Shown: one piece after another, positions 1-12,840 of the stretch | Layout of the letters: the number at the start of each line of letters is the position of its first letter | Numbering within the stretch: the first letter of the stretch is position 1 | Notes under the pieces: generated by a model | What the model was told of the DNA's origin: nothing | The model's input: the letters and a program-made list of their open reading frames with translations, nothing else | The model's database searches: none | Translations under genes and position numbers: made by a program | Origin: Syngnathus acus | Taxonomy: Eukaryota > Chordata > Actinopteri > Syngnathiformes > Syngnathidae | Length of the DNA stretch: 64,000 nucleotides | Assembly: GCF_901709675.1 (NCBI RefSeq) | Contig: NC_051088.1 | Span: 18,115,193 to 18,179,192, forward strand | Direction of reading: 5' to 3'

Positions 1-22
1 TGGTTAATATTTTCTTGTATTT

Positions 23-98
23 GCGTGTGTGCCTGTGTGTGTCTGTGTGTGTGTGTGTGTGTGTGCATGTGTGTGTGTGTGTTGCATGTGTGTGTGTA
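23..98. repeat. TG/GT microsatellite, interrupted
   Basis: Runs of TG with CATG and CTG interruptions at the left edge of the window. No gene is associated with it. Confidence 0.9.
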
Positions 99-649
99 TT
101 TGCGTGAGTTTGCCCAGTAAAATTCTCCAGCCTGGATCACAAAACATGGTTTTGGTTGTTTGCAATTAAAATGAAAAAAAAAAGATTACGATTGATGGAA
201 TTAGTTCTAAGTAAAACTTTTCTACCTTGCCCTCTCCAGAAAAGATCTGCAATGCTCTGGCTGCTCATGTTTTTGCGATGCAGCGGGCACAATCACCTTG
301 CTCCATAAGGCTCGCGTGGTTGTTAGGGATCTTTAACCTTAACCAAACTTTGACGCTGGCAGAAGGCAACTAATTTACCCAACAACAATGGAGTCATTTT
401 GACCTCTGACCCTTGAGTTGCACTCACATTAACTGTCTATTTAGTCAATGAAGCAGGAGCAAGGCTGCACGCCGACATGTGTTAGAGTTTTTTTTTTTTT
501 AATCTGAATGTATTATAAAAAAAGATGTGTTGCATTTATTCAATCGGTAAGCTTCTACATAGAATGTGCCAATGTATTTACTTATTTAAAACAAAAACAT
601 GTGTCTGTACGTTGTCACTGACCAATATCATAATATATATCATCACCCG
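99..649. other. AT-rich intergenic sequence, nothing recognised
   Basis: No long open frame, splice-consistent exon or RNA signature is visible. Short A and T homopolymers only. Confidence 0.5.
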
Positions 650-915
650 AGCCCCTCTGGTCTCAGCACCATGCAGAGGATAAAGAATCTATGACTTTGA
701 AGTACTGTTATATTCAAAGTGTATATTGCTGCACTGTTTATGTTTGAATAACAGTTGCTTAAAATATTATGTATCAGATTACCATTTTGTGTTGGCATTA
801 GCAGTAAGCTAGCAGACAAAAGGCTCTGTATGTTGTTTGTTCTGTAATTCTCCTTTTTTATGTTCTACGTTTATTTTCCCAACATCAAGTGGGAGTGGCA
901 ATAATAATAATAATC
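650..915 (+). repeat. Old interspersed repeat, copy 1
   Basis: This stretch aligns by eye with 4340-4592 in the same orientation. Both share CAGAGGATAAAGAAT, then at similar spacing a GGCATTA...AAGC segment, and end with CAAGTGGGAGTGGCAATAA versus CAACTGGGAGCGACAATAA. The copies are diverged and carry indels, so the element is old. Copy 1 ends in an (ATA)n(ATC)n microsatellite. The family is not one I can name. Confidence 0.5.
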
Positions 916-2329
916 ATCATCATCATCATCTTGGATTCTTTATTTGAAGGATTGTTCACTCTTTGTCAAACTTCAGCTTTTTCTATTGTGACCATACAGA
1001 TTATTATTTTCTCAAGAGCCCAATCTCAATAAATAAAATGTCAGGGGAGATGACCTGAATGGACTGTGTGACTAAGAGGAAAGGGACAGTTCAAGACACA
1101 ATGCTGCAGGGTTTTGCCATCAGGCTCTTCCGTGACTGTGGAGAGAACGCGTGGCAATGGGAAATACCATCATTAACCTTTGGCACGGCGATAAATCAAC
1201 AGCAGTTGGTGCGAATCAGACCAATTCCCTGCAATGTGCCTTCAAGGGTTCTCACTGCGACTCAGACAATATAAATCTTAAATGGCGAGGCGGCTCAAAG
1301 ACACTGTTAGTGCCTGTGTTTCACTGTAGGCCTTGCATGCGACATGCATTCAATTTACCACGCTTGACCTCGGCGACTCAAACAGCGTTCTTTCACGATT
1401 GCTTACTTGCGATTCCATTTGATGTTGTTAAGATGAGTGGAGAGCAAAGAGGAGAGGAAATATTATTTTGAACCATTTTGTATGGTCCAAATAAGTTGAG
1501 ATAACAGGATGATCACAAACAGTAATACAGACACAGGCGTAGTCTTTTCCGCCCACAATGTAAGTATGAGATTTCTGAGTTTGTCTCCGCAATGAGAAAG
1601 AAGGATGGAGGGAGTTCTATATTTGTCATACTTGTGACTACAACCTATAGTACATCATTAAAATGATCAGAAAAAATATCTTGCCTCTTTCGTGAAGGAA
1701 GATTATTTTATTTCATGGCCATGGCTAGCTGATGTCACCTTGTTTACATTTACCATGCTAATGCTATCTTAGTATTCCCAGCGCTAATTTCTCTGTATCT
1801 AGTTTTTATAATTACATGCTATTATAAATAGCCGTGGTTTTTGTATCTATTTTTTTATAATCACATGCTAAGTTCGTGTTTGAGAATTGCTTTTGTGCAC
1901 GTTGGTGAGAGACTTTGGTCAGAGACTCGGTGGGACTAGTGAGGCTACGTTCAAATCTTGCCAGCACTTTTAACCCTGCATACTTCCCCTTTGAGAAATA
2001 CTTGAGTCCATTTTTTTGAAAGTAAGAAGCTGTTTTTAAAGAACAACAAATTGTTTATGCATGAGACAAATGGAGAGTCAGTCAGTATGAAACGATGACG
2101 TGTTGTGCAATTTTTGAATATTATACTGCACATTGCCCTCCTTTGGGAATATCAACATAAAAGGATCAGCTATCCCTTTTACTTGCAAAACAAAGCATGG
2201 CAGAAAGACACACAAAATCCCAAAATAACAAAAGCTACAAATAGAACACTCAGCATGCTCCATTTTTCTACATCATAAGATTTTCATTCTATCGAGATTA
2301 GACTTAACACGATGTAGCCTGAATACACG
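916..2329. other. Intergenic, no gene seen
   Basis: Short open frames at 1059-1471 have no recognisable domain and no plausible splice partners. Otherwise AT-rich unique sequence. Confidence 0.45.
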
Positions 2330-2960
2330 GAGCTGATTTTTAATCATGCAGTGTGTGTGTCCTTGCGAGGCGACACGGGGAGAGCGATGGACAGCTGCCG
2401 TCTCTCTGTGGTCGACTGCAGAAAAGAGTAAGCGGCGCACGTCACAGGGAAAGGTAACAAATATGGCAGTATGTTGCAGCCATCTGTCACTGGAACTTCA
2501 TACGTCCACGCGGACAAAAGAGAGCCAGGCAACATGGCAACATGGCCCCAGCCTGCTATTGTCCTCCAGGCTGCTGGCTAAATGGAGGGCCCCCCGTCAT
2601 CGGGGCCCGCCACCCGCTGAAGCCATGCAGCCGGGCTAACGGCAGCATTGTTAACACAGGGCGTGCAAAATGAAGAGTTTTGCAACTCAACAAAACGCTC
2701 CAAGGTCGGAAGCTTCATTAAGCACAAAAAGAAACTCCAGAAAGTCGGACTCGGCTGCAACACTTGTCTTTGCCATTTTTTTTTGTTTTTTTATCTCTCT
2801 ATCAGCCTCTCACAAATACACCTTTTGAACTCACACACACTTTCAACCATTCCAGATAAGGTCCTGGGCTTAGCGGACGGGGTCGATTTTCCATTATGGA
2901 ATTTTATAATAAAGATAAACTGCCGCAGCAATCAAAGCGTCACTTGAGGCTATCTTCAAG
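2330..2960. other. GC-richer unique block, possible cis-regulatory element
   Basis: This block has higher GC and little simple repeat compared with its AT-rich flanks. Open frames on both strands are short and lack recognisable domains. In the region upstream of a neural microRNA, such a block could be an enhancer. This is inference from composition only. Confidence 0.25.
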
Positions 2961-4339
2961 CAAAGCCAAGACCTCTGTTTGGACCTGCAGACTCCTGACC
3001 TATCCCTCAAAATAATCATCTGCCCAAACACTGAAGCCCCCACCAGGAGTCACATCATTTCCTCCATCTATCGCAGAAGGAAGGGAAAAAAAGAATCTGT
3101 CAAAATTCTATATCGATGGATAGTTGAAAAAATAATTGATTGAGAAACCTTTGCATCAGGATGAACTGCTGATTATTAACTAGCTCACAAATCTCCCACT
3201 TAAAATTTTATATATACACTATATATGCATCATATTATTGTCAGTAAACATTGTTTAATCTCTGTGTGTGCCTCAGTATCAAACTCTAAAGACTAATTAT
3301 CTCTTTATACAATTAAGAAAAGAGCATTATTTAGCAGATCCAGTGCATGAGGATCAGACAATATAACACATTTTAATGTTGTGAAAAATGTAGAAAGCGC
3401 AACTCTTTCTAACTTATGGAAGAAGCCATTCTTATCCGTGCAAATGAGGACAGGTTTTTTTTTATGTTTGGAGCTAAGTCTACCAAATTAGACAGATTGG
3501 TTAGGGGGCCCCAAAGGACTCAAGGGGCCCAGAGTTGCTCTAAATTCTGGGGGGACGGATGCAGACAACTGGCAGGTTCTCAGGAAAACTGTTTCAATCA
3601 CCATAAGAGCTTTGCTTCATTTCCTTTTGTCTTCCTTGTTAATGGACAATGCATGAACTGTCATTCAAATGACTTGGAAGGAGGTTCTTTGCTTTTGGTA
3701 GCACCTGTGTGATGAAGTAGATCGCTCACATTATCTCTGACATGTCTCTCACCCACGTTTGTCAACATTTGCTAAAGTTAATGAAATGAAGAGCTAGAAT
3801 ATGAATAATCACAGAGGTGGATGTACAATTGCTTAAACAAAAGTGTAGTATTCATAAAGCAAACTACACATGTAGCAGAGAATGAGACCGTAGCTGTGCC
3901 TGCTTACTGATCTGCAGAGCGAGTGACAATGGAGACCAAAAGGAGTGTGTGTGTGAGAGAGAAGTGTTCCGCATAGATTTCAATCCAGTGCAATCCTTCA
4001 CTGGCCTCTCGTTCTTTCACTTCTTAGTCACTTGTGTTTTGTCCGCCAAGTGAATACAACCATGATAATACTATTCCAGCCACCCCCGCCCCTCCACAAA
4101 ACGTTTTTCAGTTAGTTTTTTCTAAAAAGAACAGCACTCTGTAATACTGTACTTTATAAAAAAAAAATAGTTATGACATAATTATATTGAATATTTAAAT
4201 ACTTTAAAAAAAAGCACGTTTTTTTTGTTCCGTTTTCAAATCATGGGATGTGCTTTTTCTTACCTAGGCCACCAGGGGACATCACAATGCAGACATACAT
4301 CCAGCTAAAGTTTACATGTAGAAGGTCTTAGCTTTAGAT
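2961..4339. other. Intergenic, no gene seen
   Basis: AT-rich sequence with A-runs near 4160 and 4206. Nothing recognisable as a gene. Confidence 0.45.
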
Positions 4340-4592
4340 TTCACCGCAATAACACTGATCATTCTTCGCAGAGGATAAAGAATACATGTCTGTGCATATT
4401 ATATTATTCATCTACATGTGTTGCTTCACTGTATGCCTTCAAATTGCCTTTGCGTAAAGGTTTATAACACCTCAAAACAAATACTATTTGTTAACCCATT
4501 TATGGCGTTCCCATTATATGTTAGGCATTAAGCAAGCATTCGTTTTGTTTGACAGTATACTTCAACTGGGAGCGACAATAAACAAACAGCTT
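4340..4592 (+). repeat. Old interspersed repeat, copy 2
   Basis: Second copy of the repeat at 650-915, same orientation, about 3.7 kb away. The shared anchor words are CAGAGGATAAAGAAT near the start and GGGAG-GCAATAA-type sequence at the end. The separation and divergence suggest an interspersed element or an old local duplication. Confidence 0.5.
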
Positions 4593-5107
4593 GAAATCTC
4601 TTTTCTGAGAAATGGCTGCTCGCTGTGAAATGAGTTGAGTTGCATTAACTGCTACCACACAGTGCTTATGTCACAAGTAAATGCTTCTGAGTCAAAGCAA
4701 CAACAAAAAAAAGACACAGGGAGGGCTGGTGTTTTGAAACCCCCCCCCAGTAATGGGTCAATGTATTAGTATCCATCAGTAAGTTAATGTCCTGGCGGTG
4801 AAATTTAGTGTCTGGTGTTGTTGATATGCTGCACAATTCAGACTATATGCAACAGCAAAAGAAGAAAAGCAGCCACGTACAGTGGACCCCTGCTATTCAA
4901 AAATCGATGCATAGTTGACATATATTGAATATTAAATATTTGTAACAAAGGGCTTTAAGAACTTTTGTCATTCCTATGCCCTTCACCTGATAAATACCGT
5001 CACATTTAAAATGAAAATCTGCAGTTAAAGCAGATCTTCTTCATTTCGTTTCACATCAATTAGTAGTGTAGTTTTGAACCCAAAAGATGACTCTTGTGTC
5101 TGTGTCC

Positions 5108-5130
5108 CAATATTTATGGCCCTGACTGTA
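5108..5130. repeat. Tc1/mariner terminal-repeat fragment
   Basis: CCCAATATTTATGG followed by CCTGACTGTA is the terminal sequence seen on the three longer Tc1-like copies in this window (33.7, 39.2 and 44.4 kb). Only the terminus is left here. Confidence 0.55.
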
Positions 5131-5990
5131 GAGTTGCAGCAGATGAGCTCCTCTACGCAGCTCTATTTGTCTTGCGCTCGGTGACCTTACCTGAGAAAAA
5201 ACCTAGAAACATTGTCCTTAATCTGCTGAGATGAGCAATGGGATTACCCGACTTTGGGACTGGTTCTCCGGCTGCAGGAAAAGTCCATTAGCATTACTAA
5301 TCTTTAAATGAAAAGAGGCGGACAGCAAGCGTGCGTATTTGCCTCTCACCGTCGAGTGTCTCTGATTAGTATGCTCGGGCCATGAGGCAACACTGACAGT
5401 GGGGCCTCTGAGAGCTGCAGCACCATGAATTCTTAAACATGGGCTCAACTGTACTGTCGCGCGCTTCATCACGCCCGAGAGGACAGTCAGAGGAAGACGT
5501 GCATTCTGGGTGCAAATACGTGCAAGGTCATTCAGCGCAAACAAGGCCTGCCTGACTGTCGGTCGGTCCGGCTGACCTGAAAGGATTGGCTTTCGTATGA
5601 TCTCATCAGTACGCCAACACATTTCTTTGTGACTCCCGGATGAGCAGTCAAACATACCTATGCACACACACACACACACACGCACAATCTGAGGGAATTT
5701 TCTATCTCTTTTGCTCGCCTTCTGCCTGTGGAGAACACTGGCGGGGATCAGTGAGAGAGGAGCACGGTTGCTTGGCAACAGGTTGTGGTTGCTATGGTGA
5801 ATTTAAGTGGAACAGCTGGTCCAATCAGCATAAAGTGCGGCGGGCGGGGGCTGAGCCTCATGCCAACACAGACAGACAGGAAGGAGAAGCTGCTGAGGCA
5901 TGCAGGACCAGAAAAGGAAGAGGAAGAGGAGGGGAAAGTAGGCTAATTGGGCAAAATAAAAGAAGAGCGCCGAAGAAAGGATGAGGGAAA
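5131..5990. other. GC-richer unique block with small CA repeat
   Basis: A unique block containing a CA microsatellite at about 5659-5684. A 186-codon open frame on the minus strand (5218-5778) reads through the CA repeat and has no recognisable domain, so I do not call it a gene. Possible regulatory sequence, by composition only. Confidence 0.25.
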
Positions 5991-6999
5991 ACTGGAAGAC
6001 AGGAATAGGTTGGATGAGAAAGCATGGGTCTATTTCAAGACATCCTCATGAATATAAGACACGCGTGCCATTGACGTGTCTGGCCCACCCCTAAATTGTA
6101 TGAACCCCTATTTTTTTAAGATGATTTGTTTTCTGCTGTGCGTCCTTTTTAAACAAGATGGAAAAGTGTATAACCATACAGCATTGATCGTAACCCCACC
6201 TTGCATCAAAAATGGTTCGTTCAGCCCAGGCCCGCCCACCGAACCCCGACCGGGCTCTGCACAAGCCATCTGCACAGGGTAATTTGCTACCTTGTAGTGA
6301 TATACAAGGTTGAAGTACCTGGCTCAAACTGGGTTGTGTGGAACATTTTCTTAGCGTCTACCAATCGATGCCAACAAACAAAATGCCTCATTTTTGCTGC
6401 ATGTAATCAGTGCACTGTTCAAGTTGTTTATTGGTGTTAGCTGACACTTTTTTTCTCGCTAGAAAATTTCTCAGGTAATCAGACACGCACCACTGTCCTG
6501 TCCTCTGTTTGAATTGGAATGAGAGAAGCCACTTGTGTCATGCTGTGTTCATAATAAAACCAAGATGCTGCTGACAGGCTAACTGACTGGATGCCAATTA
6601 ACATTATGAACTCTATCAGAACTCAGAGAGGTTTTTTTATATATTGGAATTCAAAGTATAATAATATAGTAAAATATTGCTGTCCAGATTACTCTTACGT
6701 GGCTCCTACGCCTGCTTGGATGTCATATGTCAAGCTGGTAAAGTGGTATCAGTGTGCAGTCTCAGAGCATTTTTTCCAAGTACTGATGCAAAGCTTTGGC
6801 ACAAAAATGTGCATCCCGAAATATAATCGTTGACAGGACGTGGAACATTCTCAAATAGCAAAGTAAGACGACAGATGTCCTACTTTTGAGAACCCTTAGA
6901 TGTGTTTGCAGGAAAAGCGGAACATACGATACAATATTTACACCAAGAGCACTTTATCATTCCTCTGACTAATTTAGTGTCAAATTCTAAGTGGAAAGC

Positions 7000-7560
7000 C
7001 TAATCACACAGACACACGCACACACTTGCAGCGGCCAAGATGTCTTGTGCGAAGAGGACATACTCTTCGAGTGTCTCGCATGAGCAAGCACAGAGGGGAG
7101 CGAGATGAACACAGGCTGCCATTGCTGTCAGCAATCAATGGCAGCCACTTATCCTTCAACAGAGAACACAATTGTTTCGCTGCTGCACTCTCATACTTGC
7201 TTCATTTATGCTTCAAGAACATGAATTGAAACACGGGAGAGACACTATAATCACATCTTTCACTCTTTGCTCTCCCTGTTGACAGAGCTGGCTCGCATCG
7301 CATGGAAAATGCTTCTGTGCAAACGATAACATTGAAATTGTTTGAGGCGAATGGAATCGTGATATGACACGCTGGTAAATTCAGAGCCACCCTTGAATAC
7401 GAGCTGGTCCATTTCGGCGAGATGTCCGTTTACACAAAGCTCTCCCTCCGTCACACCTTCCCCTGTCACTCACACTGAGCATGATGGGAGGCAATGGTTG
7501 CCGGGGCGACCGAGAGGCAACTTGCCTTGACAACGCTTCATAATGTGGAGCTGAAGGAGA
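7000..7560. other. Unique block, possible conserved non-coding element
   Basis: Non-repetitive, moderate-GC sequence. It holds SOX- and homeodomain-type words such as ACAATTGTTT and AATCAATGG near 7130-7180. No gene is supported on either strand. A regulatory role is inferred and needs a fish alignment. Confidence 0.25.
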
Positions 7561-7771
7561 ATAGCATTGACACCTCAGGTGGGGCTTGATCACAAACAGA
7601 ACAAAGTAAGTGGCACACAGTTTGGTGTGCAGCACATCAGAACTTCCATTAAATCTGAAAACAAATTGTTCCTTAAATGAACGTTGTGTGTGCTTGATTG
7701 TTTGTACTGAAACATGCTCGTTACTGGTAAATAAAGTATGTCGCTTCACATATAGTTTGTTAATTAAAATT

Positions 7772-7837
7772 ACACACACACTCACACACACACACACACG
7801 CACACACACACACACACACGCTCTCTCTCTCTCTCTC
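7772..7837. repeat. CA microsatellite followed by CT
   Basis: (CA)n with two interruptions, running directly into (CT)n at 7820-7837. Confidence 0.9.
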
Positions 7838-7959
7838 AAAAAGAAAAACACCCTCACTTGCTGTCCTAATCATACAGTCACACATTTCCAAGTTCCCTCT
7901 CAAGGCTCCAAAACACATCATCAAAAGGGTTATCTATCTGCTAAACACATTTTACAAAC

Positions 7960-8515
7960 GCACGCTTTGACACAGACAAGTTGGTGGCAACACGAAAGAC
8001 CAGCGCACACAGATCAATGCATGAAACAGTGAGGAGCATGAAGAGGCAGCAACAGCGTGTCGGATAACCCACGGGCTGCACGAGGGAGGCCGGCCCGCAC
8101 TCGTAAGTCCGTCTCGGGGGGGGCAGGGGGCACCGGCAGAGCGAGCGGGCAGGAAATTTTCACGTATCTGCCAGTTAGGAGATGAAGCGCATGGAGAATT
8201 GAATGCGCTGGGTCGTGTTTCCCCCTTGGCGAAGGCATTAACAAGCCGATAATGGAGCCTCTTAAAAAGCCAACTAGGATCTCCTCCAAAACTAACTGAT
8301 GCCGAGTGTCCGGGGCCCCCGTGGGCAGTGGCCAAGTCCCCCCAGGTCCCTCCCCAGCACAGGCAGACACAACCCCGGTGGCAGGCGCCACAGACACATA
8401 TTGTGTTTGTCCAGTGAACCACAAGCGATAGCAGTTTATAACACAATAAAACACTACGAGGAGGCATTAATTGGATATAATAGCCGGGAAATAATGTAGA
8501 TGATTGAACACCTTT
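7960..8515. other. GC-rich unique block, possible conserved non-coding element
   Basis: GC-rich sequence between AT-rich flanks. Open frames of 140-171 codons exist on both strands but overlap each other in several frames and carry no domain, which is typical of GC-rich non-coding DNA. Words such as GGCATTAACAAGCC and GGCATTAATTGG look like homeodomain-site clusters. Confidence 0.25.
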
Positions 8516-10060
8516 TCTACGCGACCACTAAATAAAAGTGGGAGGAAAGGAGAAGAGGGATAAAGAGGAATTAGTGATGGAGTCACACCATGTATTGCTG
8601 ACCTTCGCTTCAAATGTTTCACCCGTTACACACATACTGAGTAGACATGGACCACTCGATTGGATTGTTGGTTTTCTGTCCCTTTGTTGAATTTGAGCGA
8701 AAAGTATACCTGCTTTGTCCATAAATATAGAAATAGTTGAATCACTTCAGAGCAACAAAGAACTGCAACATCGATGTGCACATCTGGCCTTTCATTTGAT
8801 TAATAATTTCCTCTGTAAGAATTAGTACAAAAAAAAACGTAATTAATAAAATAGACTTGTTTTTTGCTGGAACAAGGAAACCGCCATAAATATATTTCTG
8901 TGTTTGGTTTCCCCAGATGGCAAAAATGATTTTCCTAAGAAAGTCTTTTTCGCCACATCGCCATCTGACAATGCTCATCATATACGGGGGATTCCTCTGT
9001 TCTTCGGTTTTGTGAAATCACGTGGGATCACGAGTATTGAATATTGGCAGCTGAAACTTTTTACAGTAACGTCCATGTTTACTAGAATCAGTCTATCACT
9101 TACAAGACACAACACACTAACCAAGCCTCTTTATTGCATCAACCTTTTTCTAGCAATGTTTAATTGAAAAATATGAGGACCTGGAAACTAACAAACTCTA
9201 CATCTTTAGCTGCAAATTCTCTCAGAGAGCTCCTCGCTAGCCCGACAAAAACTCAGTCACCATCCTCCCTGTCTTTTGCCGCCTTGTCGCTCCCCGTGGT
9301 GCGGAAAGGGAGCGGGTTCTTGCATGTGTGTGTATGTAATTGGCACTTTACTGTCATATCAAATTGATATCAGTGCAGGGTTGGGGCTTGGGAAGAACAA
9401 TGAGAGTCATACAAAAGCGAGGCTCGGTGCTCCGACAGCCGCCCTGATAACCGCGGTGCAGGCCAGTCAATAAAAGCAATCATCTCTAATCTTCTTATGG
9501 GGGACTAAACAGCTCCCCCAGACACTCTACAATGGCCACTGGGCAGCAGACAGTACAAATAGAGAAAAAGCCAAAACAATATTTGACACGTGACACATCA
9601 GCCTTAACCACAGCAACATTATTGTCATTTCAAATCGAGCTCTTTGGGGAGGAGAAGGTCAAAAGATGTGCATGTACATAAAATGAGAAACAAACACATG
9701 ATATATTGAAAGAGAGCAAGAGCAAGGGATGACCCAAAAATAGTAGCGTACCAACCCCTCTATGTGTCGACAGTAAATAACCCGCCCCCAAAACTGAAAT
9801 GCTACCTGTTTCGATTCTTCTTTGAAATTGACTGTTTAAAGGAAAATAGTGTGCCCCCATTAAGTGGTCAACAGTGGAATTACACACAAAATAAACAGGA
9901 GGCATGAGAAAATAGAATGTTAAAGGGGGGAAAAAAAAAAAATTGCAAAATAGTTGGATCATGAATCAGCAATGGGGGAAAACTTAATGCATTCTGATAA
10001 TGTTTTTGTGGAATTAGGAATAAATGAATTCATCAAGCTTCAACCATTTCAGAGGGGCAC
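8516..10060. other. Intergenic, no gene seen
   Basis: Mostly AT-rich. A somewhat GC-richer stretch lies at about 9230-9560. No exon, RNA or clear repeat could be supported. Confidence 0.4.
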
Positions 10061-11121
10061 CAGGGTTCGGCAACCCAAAATGTTCAAAAAACAAAAAACA
10101 TACCTGTCTGGAGCCGCTAAAATCTAAAAGTCTTTTATAAGGCAACCTAGACTGTCAATACATAAGTTGTATGCCTACTATTAAAATAATAATTTTAAAA
10201 AAGTGGTATCAATCCGATCATTTCTTCTTGCGCCCCATTAGAGTTCACGTACCTGCATAGCAGAGCTGTCTGTTCCATATCGGTCACGTCACACGACTCA
10301 TCCATCACAGGCAATTGAGGGAAAAGGTGGAGCTGAATTGATGTCCTTGATTTGCTGATCGGTGATATTATTTGTGCAGAAAGGCATGTCTTTAATTTTC
10401 TGAATGATCTCGGTTTTGTTTTTGAAGTCCGAAAATAGGCACTCTGATATTTCAATGAATAAATCCCTTCATGTAATCGCCATCGGTGAATGGTTTTCCG
10501 CGCTTTATTATCTCCGGGGCTGCAACAAAACTTGCAGCGGTAGGAGAGTTTGGAGATGCAATCCACTTCTTGAACCTGTTTTTTCGGTCCTCAAATTTCT
10601 CCACCAGCACTGCAATTGCACCTTTCCTCTCAGTTGCAACTGGGTGATCGGCAGCAAATTTAGCATGCTTGAGCTGAAAATGTCGCTCCAAATTCCTCTT
10701 CTTGTTATTTGACAACTTCTCATTGCAAATCATACATGCAGGCAATGCTTCAGCATTGGCAATGAAAGCAAAGTTCTCATCAGCAATCTTTTTCTTTTTG
10801 CCTTTTGAATCCATGACCCATCACTCACACACCTGTTTGCTTACAACTCACCTGTGCTGTGTCGCAGGCTATGACGCAATTTTGCTATTTGGCGTCATTC
10901 TTAAATTTGGTATTTTTAATATATTTACAACTACATACATTTTTATAGCATACGAATGGTTGTGTCCCCATTGTAAACCATATTTAAAAAAACACCACCA
11001 ACAACAACAACAAAAAACATATTTTTCCATTTTCACGCATTTTTGCAAAAACTCCAGGGAGCCGCTAGGGGCGTGCTAAAGAGCCGCATGCGGCTCTGGA
11101 GCCACGGGTTGCCGACCCCTG
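10061..11121 (-). mobile_element. hAT-superfamily transposon fossil
   Basis: The ends are imperfect inverted repeats: CAGGGTTCGGCAACCC at 10061 and GGGTTGCCGACCCCTG ending at 11121, which reads CAGGGGTCGGCAACCC on the other strand. Inside lies a broken transposase reading leftward (10195-10814) and a stretch of GGCTC/GCCGC words near the right end typical of this hAT group. The 8-bp flanks do not match, so no target-site duplication survives. At about 1.06 kb it is shorter than an autonomous hAT, so it is internally deleted and dead. Confidence 0.75.
10195..10814 (-). pseudogene. hAT transposase remnant with BED zinc finger
   Basis: The open frame 10814-10452 starts MDSKGKKKK and includes a BED-type zinc finger: Cys-x2-Cys (PACMICNEK) then His-x4-His (RHFQLKHAKF), about residues 27-51. 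A second frame (10566-10195) carries MDESCDVTDMEQ and ALLCRYVNSNG, matching the 'DESTDVTD...L..F.R' region of the hAT RNase-H-like catalytic core. The two halves are in different frames, and the C-terminal hAT dimerisation part is missing. It cannot encode a working transposase. Confidence 0.75.
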
Positions 11122-12253
11122 AATGCTGCCATCTGCTATCGACCAAAATTAACATCACAATTACAAAAACTAACAACTGTTACAATAGCTAATACTAACT
11201 ATAACAATAACTAACAACTACGAGTTGAGTGAATGAACAAAACTTTTGCAAGTTCGCGTTCAAGCTGGGGGGTGACTTGGACAATTTTTTTTGTCTTGAT
11301 ACAGATACAGGTGATCTTCCGAACCTCACCGATAGATGGCGCTAATGTTAATTTAGCAGTATCAGTAGATGGCAGTATGTGCCTTTACGCTCGTTGCAAC
11401 CAGGACAAGGAAGGATAATACACTAGGTACTGAAGTGTTTTGTGCAATAATTTTGCACGTTTCCAGGTGTTTTTATACAGTACAATACTCTTGAGTGTAA
11501 TTTTTCTTTTACATGTTTTGGATTGTTTTTTAAATCAAGTTGTGTGAGAAGGGGGGGACTGCATCAGATCCATTGCATTACCATTAATTTCCAGGCATAA
11601 GGATGACTTGAGATACCAGCAGTCACGAAAATAGTTCAACTCGCATCTCAAGGCATCACTGCAAATAGTAGTTTAGTAGTTTATATTTGAAAAGCAGTAA
11701 GTATTAGCATTTTATCGTTAAAAACGACTTTTAACCATTTAAGTGCATTTTTATTTCACATTTAATTTAATGGATTATTTTATCATTTTTACTGTTATTT
11801 TTATTCTTTATATTATTCAATTATAATAATTTAAAATCCCTTTTCTTCTTTCCGATTATTTGTGCAGTGTATTTACAATGTTACAAAGTCTTACAATACT
11901 ATATACAGCATATAGTAATAAAACTTCATATAACTTTCATATAATTTGATAAAAATAGTATATAATATTTAGATATTTATGGTTTACAGGCTGTAAAATG
12001 ACCATAATGGCGTCGTAGGATTTGTCCATATCAAACAGAACTATGCAGAGCTATCTTTATATTACTAAATCGTATAGGGATAATGCCATCAATAATAGCA
12101 CATATAGTGACAATTTCTATTATATCATACTCTCGACCAGCAGAGAAACCATGAGAGAATCGATAATGGGATCATATCCATAAGCAGTATCGATAATGAA
12201 ATCGGAACCATGATATTTGCAGCTGAAAATTTTTTAAACCATTTTGTTGGCTT
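11122..12253. other. AT-rich intergenic sequence
   Basis: Low-complexity AT-rich DNA with no gene. Around 12060-12215 there are several ATCGATAATG-type words that may be a further worn repeat. Confidence 0.4.
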
Positions 12254-12770
12254 GTAGCCATTGAATCGCTGCACAAAAAGACGCCTCATCCTCTCTACAC
12301 AAAGATGATGGTTGGCCAGCATCCCGTGTTTTAATTTTGAGACATTAACTGGATGAATTTGAACATTTTAACAGGACAAATCCCCCATGCAGACTTGAAT
12401 TCAGTTGTGTGCATAACATCTGACACTCCAACACCCAAAAACCTCTTGACTGGGGCCATTGCAATCCGCTCTGGAAAAGAAAAGAAAAAAATCATTGTGG
12501 GTGTGTGGGGCAGAGGTCCCAAGGTTGATGCAATATGGAGCATACGGCTTAATCACTCACAATTTTGAATTTCAAAAGGTAAATATGGCTTATATAATTG
12601 GTGCACTAAAACAGTTACACTGAATCAAAATCAGACAATAATTCTAAAATATTATTTGGAGGTGCAGGTTAATTGCAGGTTAACTGGCGTCGTCGTGGAG
12701 CAGCGTGCACAGAATATGAGACCAAAGACTCGCTTGGTCACAGAAAGGCTTCTACACTACGTTGACCCGT
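12254..12770 (+). repeat. Unnamed interspersed repeat, copy A
   Basis: This stretch is paralogous to 41745-42324 in the same orientation. Shared anchors in order: GTAGCCAT(T/A)GAATC, ACAAAGATGAT, AAACCTCTTGACT, GGTAAATATGGCTTATA, GAGCAGCGTGCACA and GAGACCAAAGACTC. Copy A lacks about 90 bases present in copy B near 42110-42205. I do not recognise the family. The minus strand carries a short frame with KRFLGVGVSDV, partly shared with copy B, so the element may derive from a transcribed sequence. Confidence 0.7.
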
Positions 12771-12772
12771 TT

Positions 12773-12840
12773 TGTGTGTGTGCGTGTGTGCGTGTGTGCG
12801 TGTGTGTGTGTGCGCGTGCACATGCGTGCGTGCGTGTGTG
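12773..12840. repeat. TG microsatellite with CG interruptions
   Basis: (TG)n interrupted by TGCG units, at the right edge of repeat copy A. Confidence 0.9.

Noticed and set aside
5218-5778. 186-codon open frame on the minus strand
   Set aside because: Runs through a CA microsatellite, has no recognisable domain and no splice context.
7952-8467. Overlapping 146-171 codon frames on the minus strand
   Set aside because: GC-rich stretch open in several frames at once; no domain.
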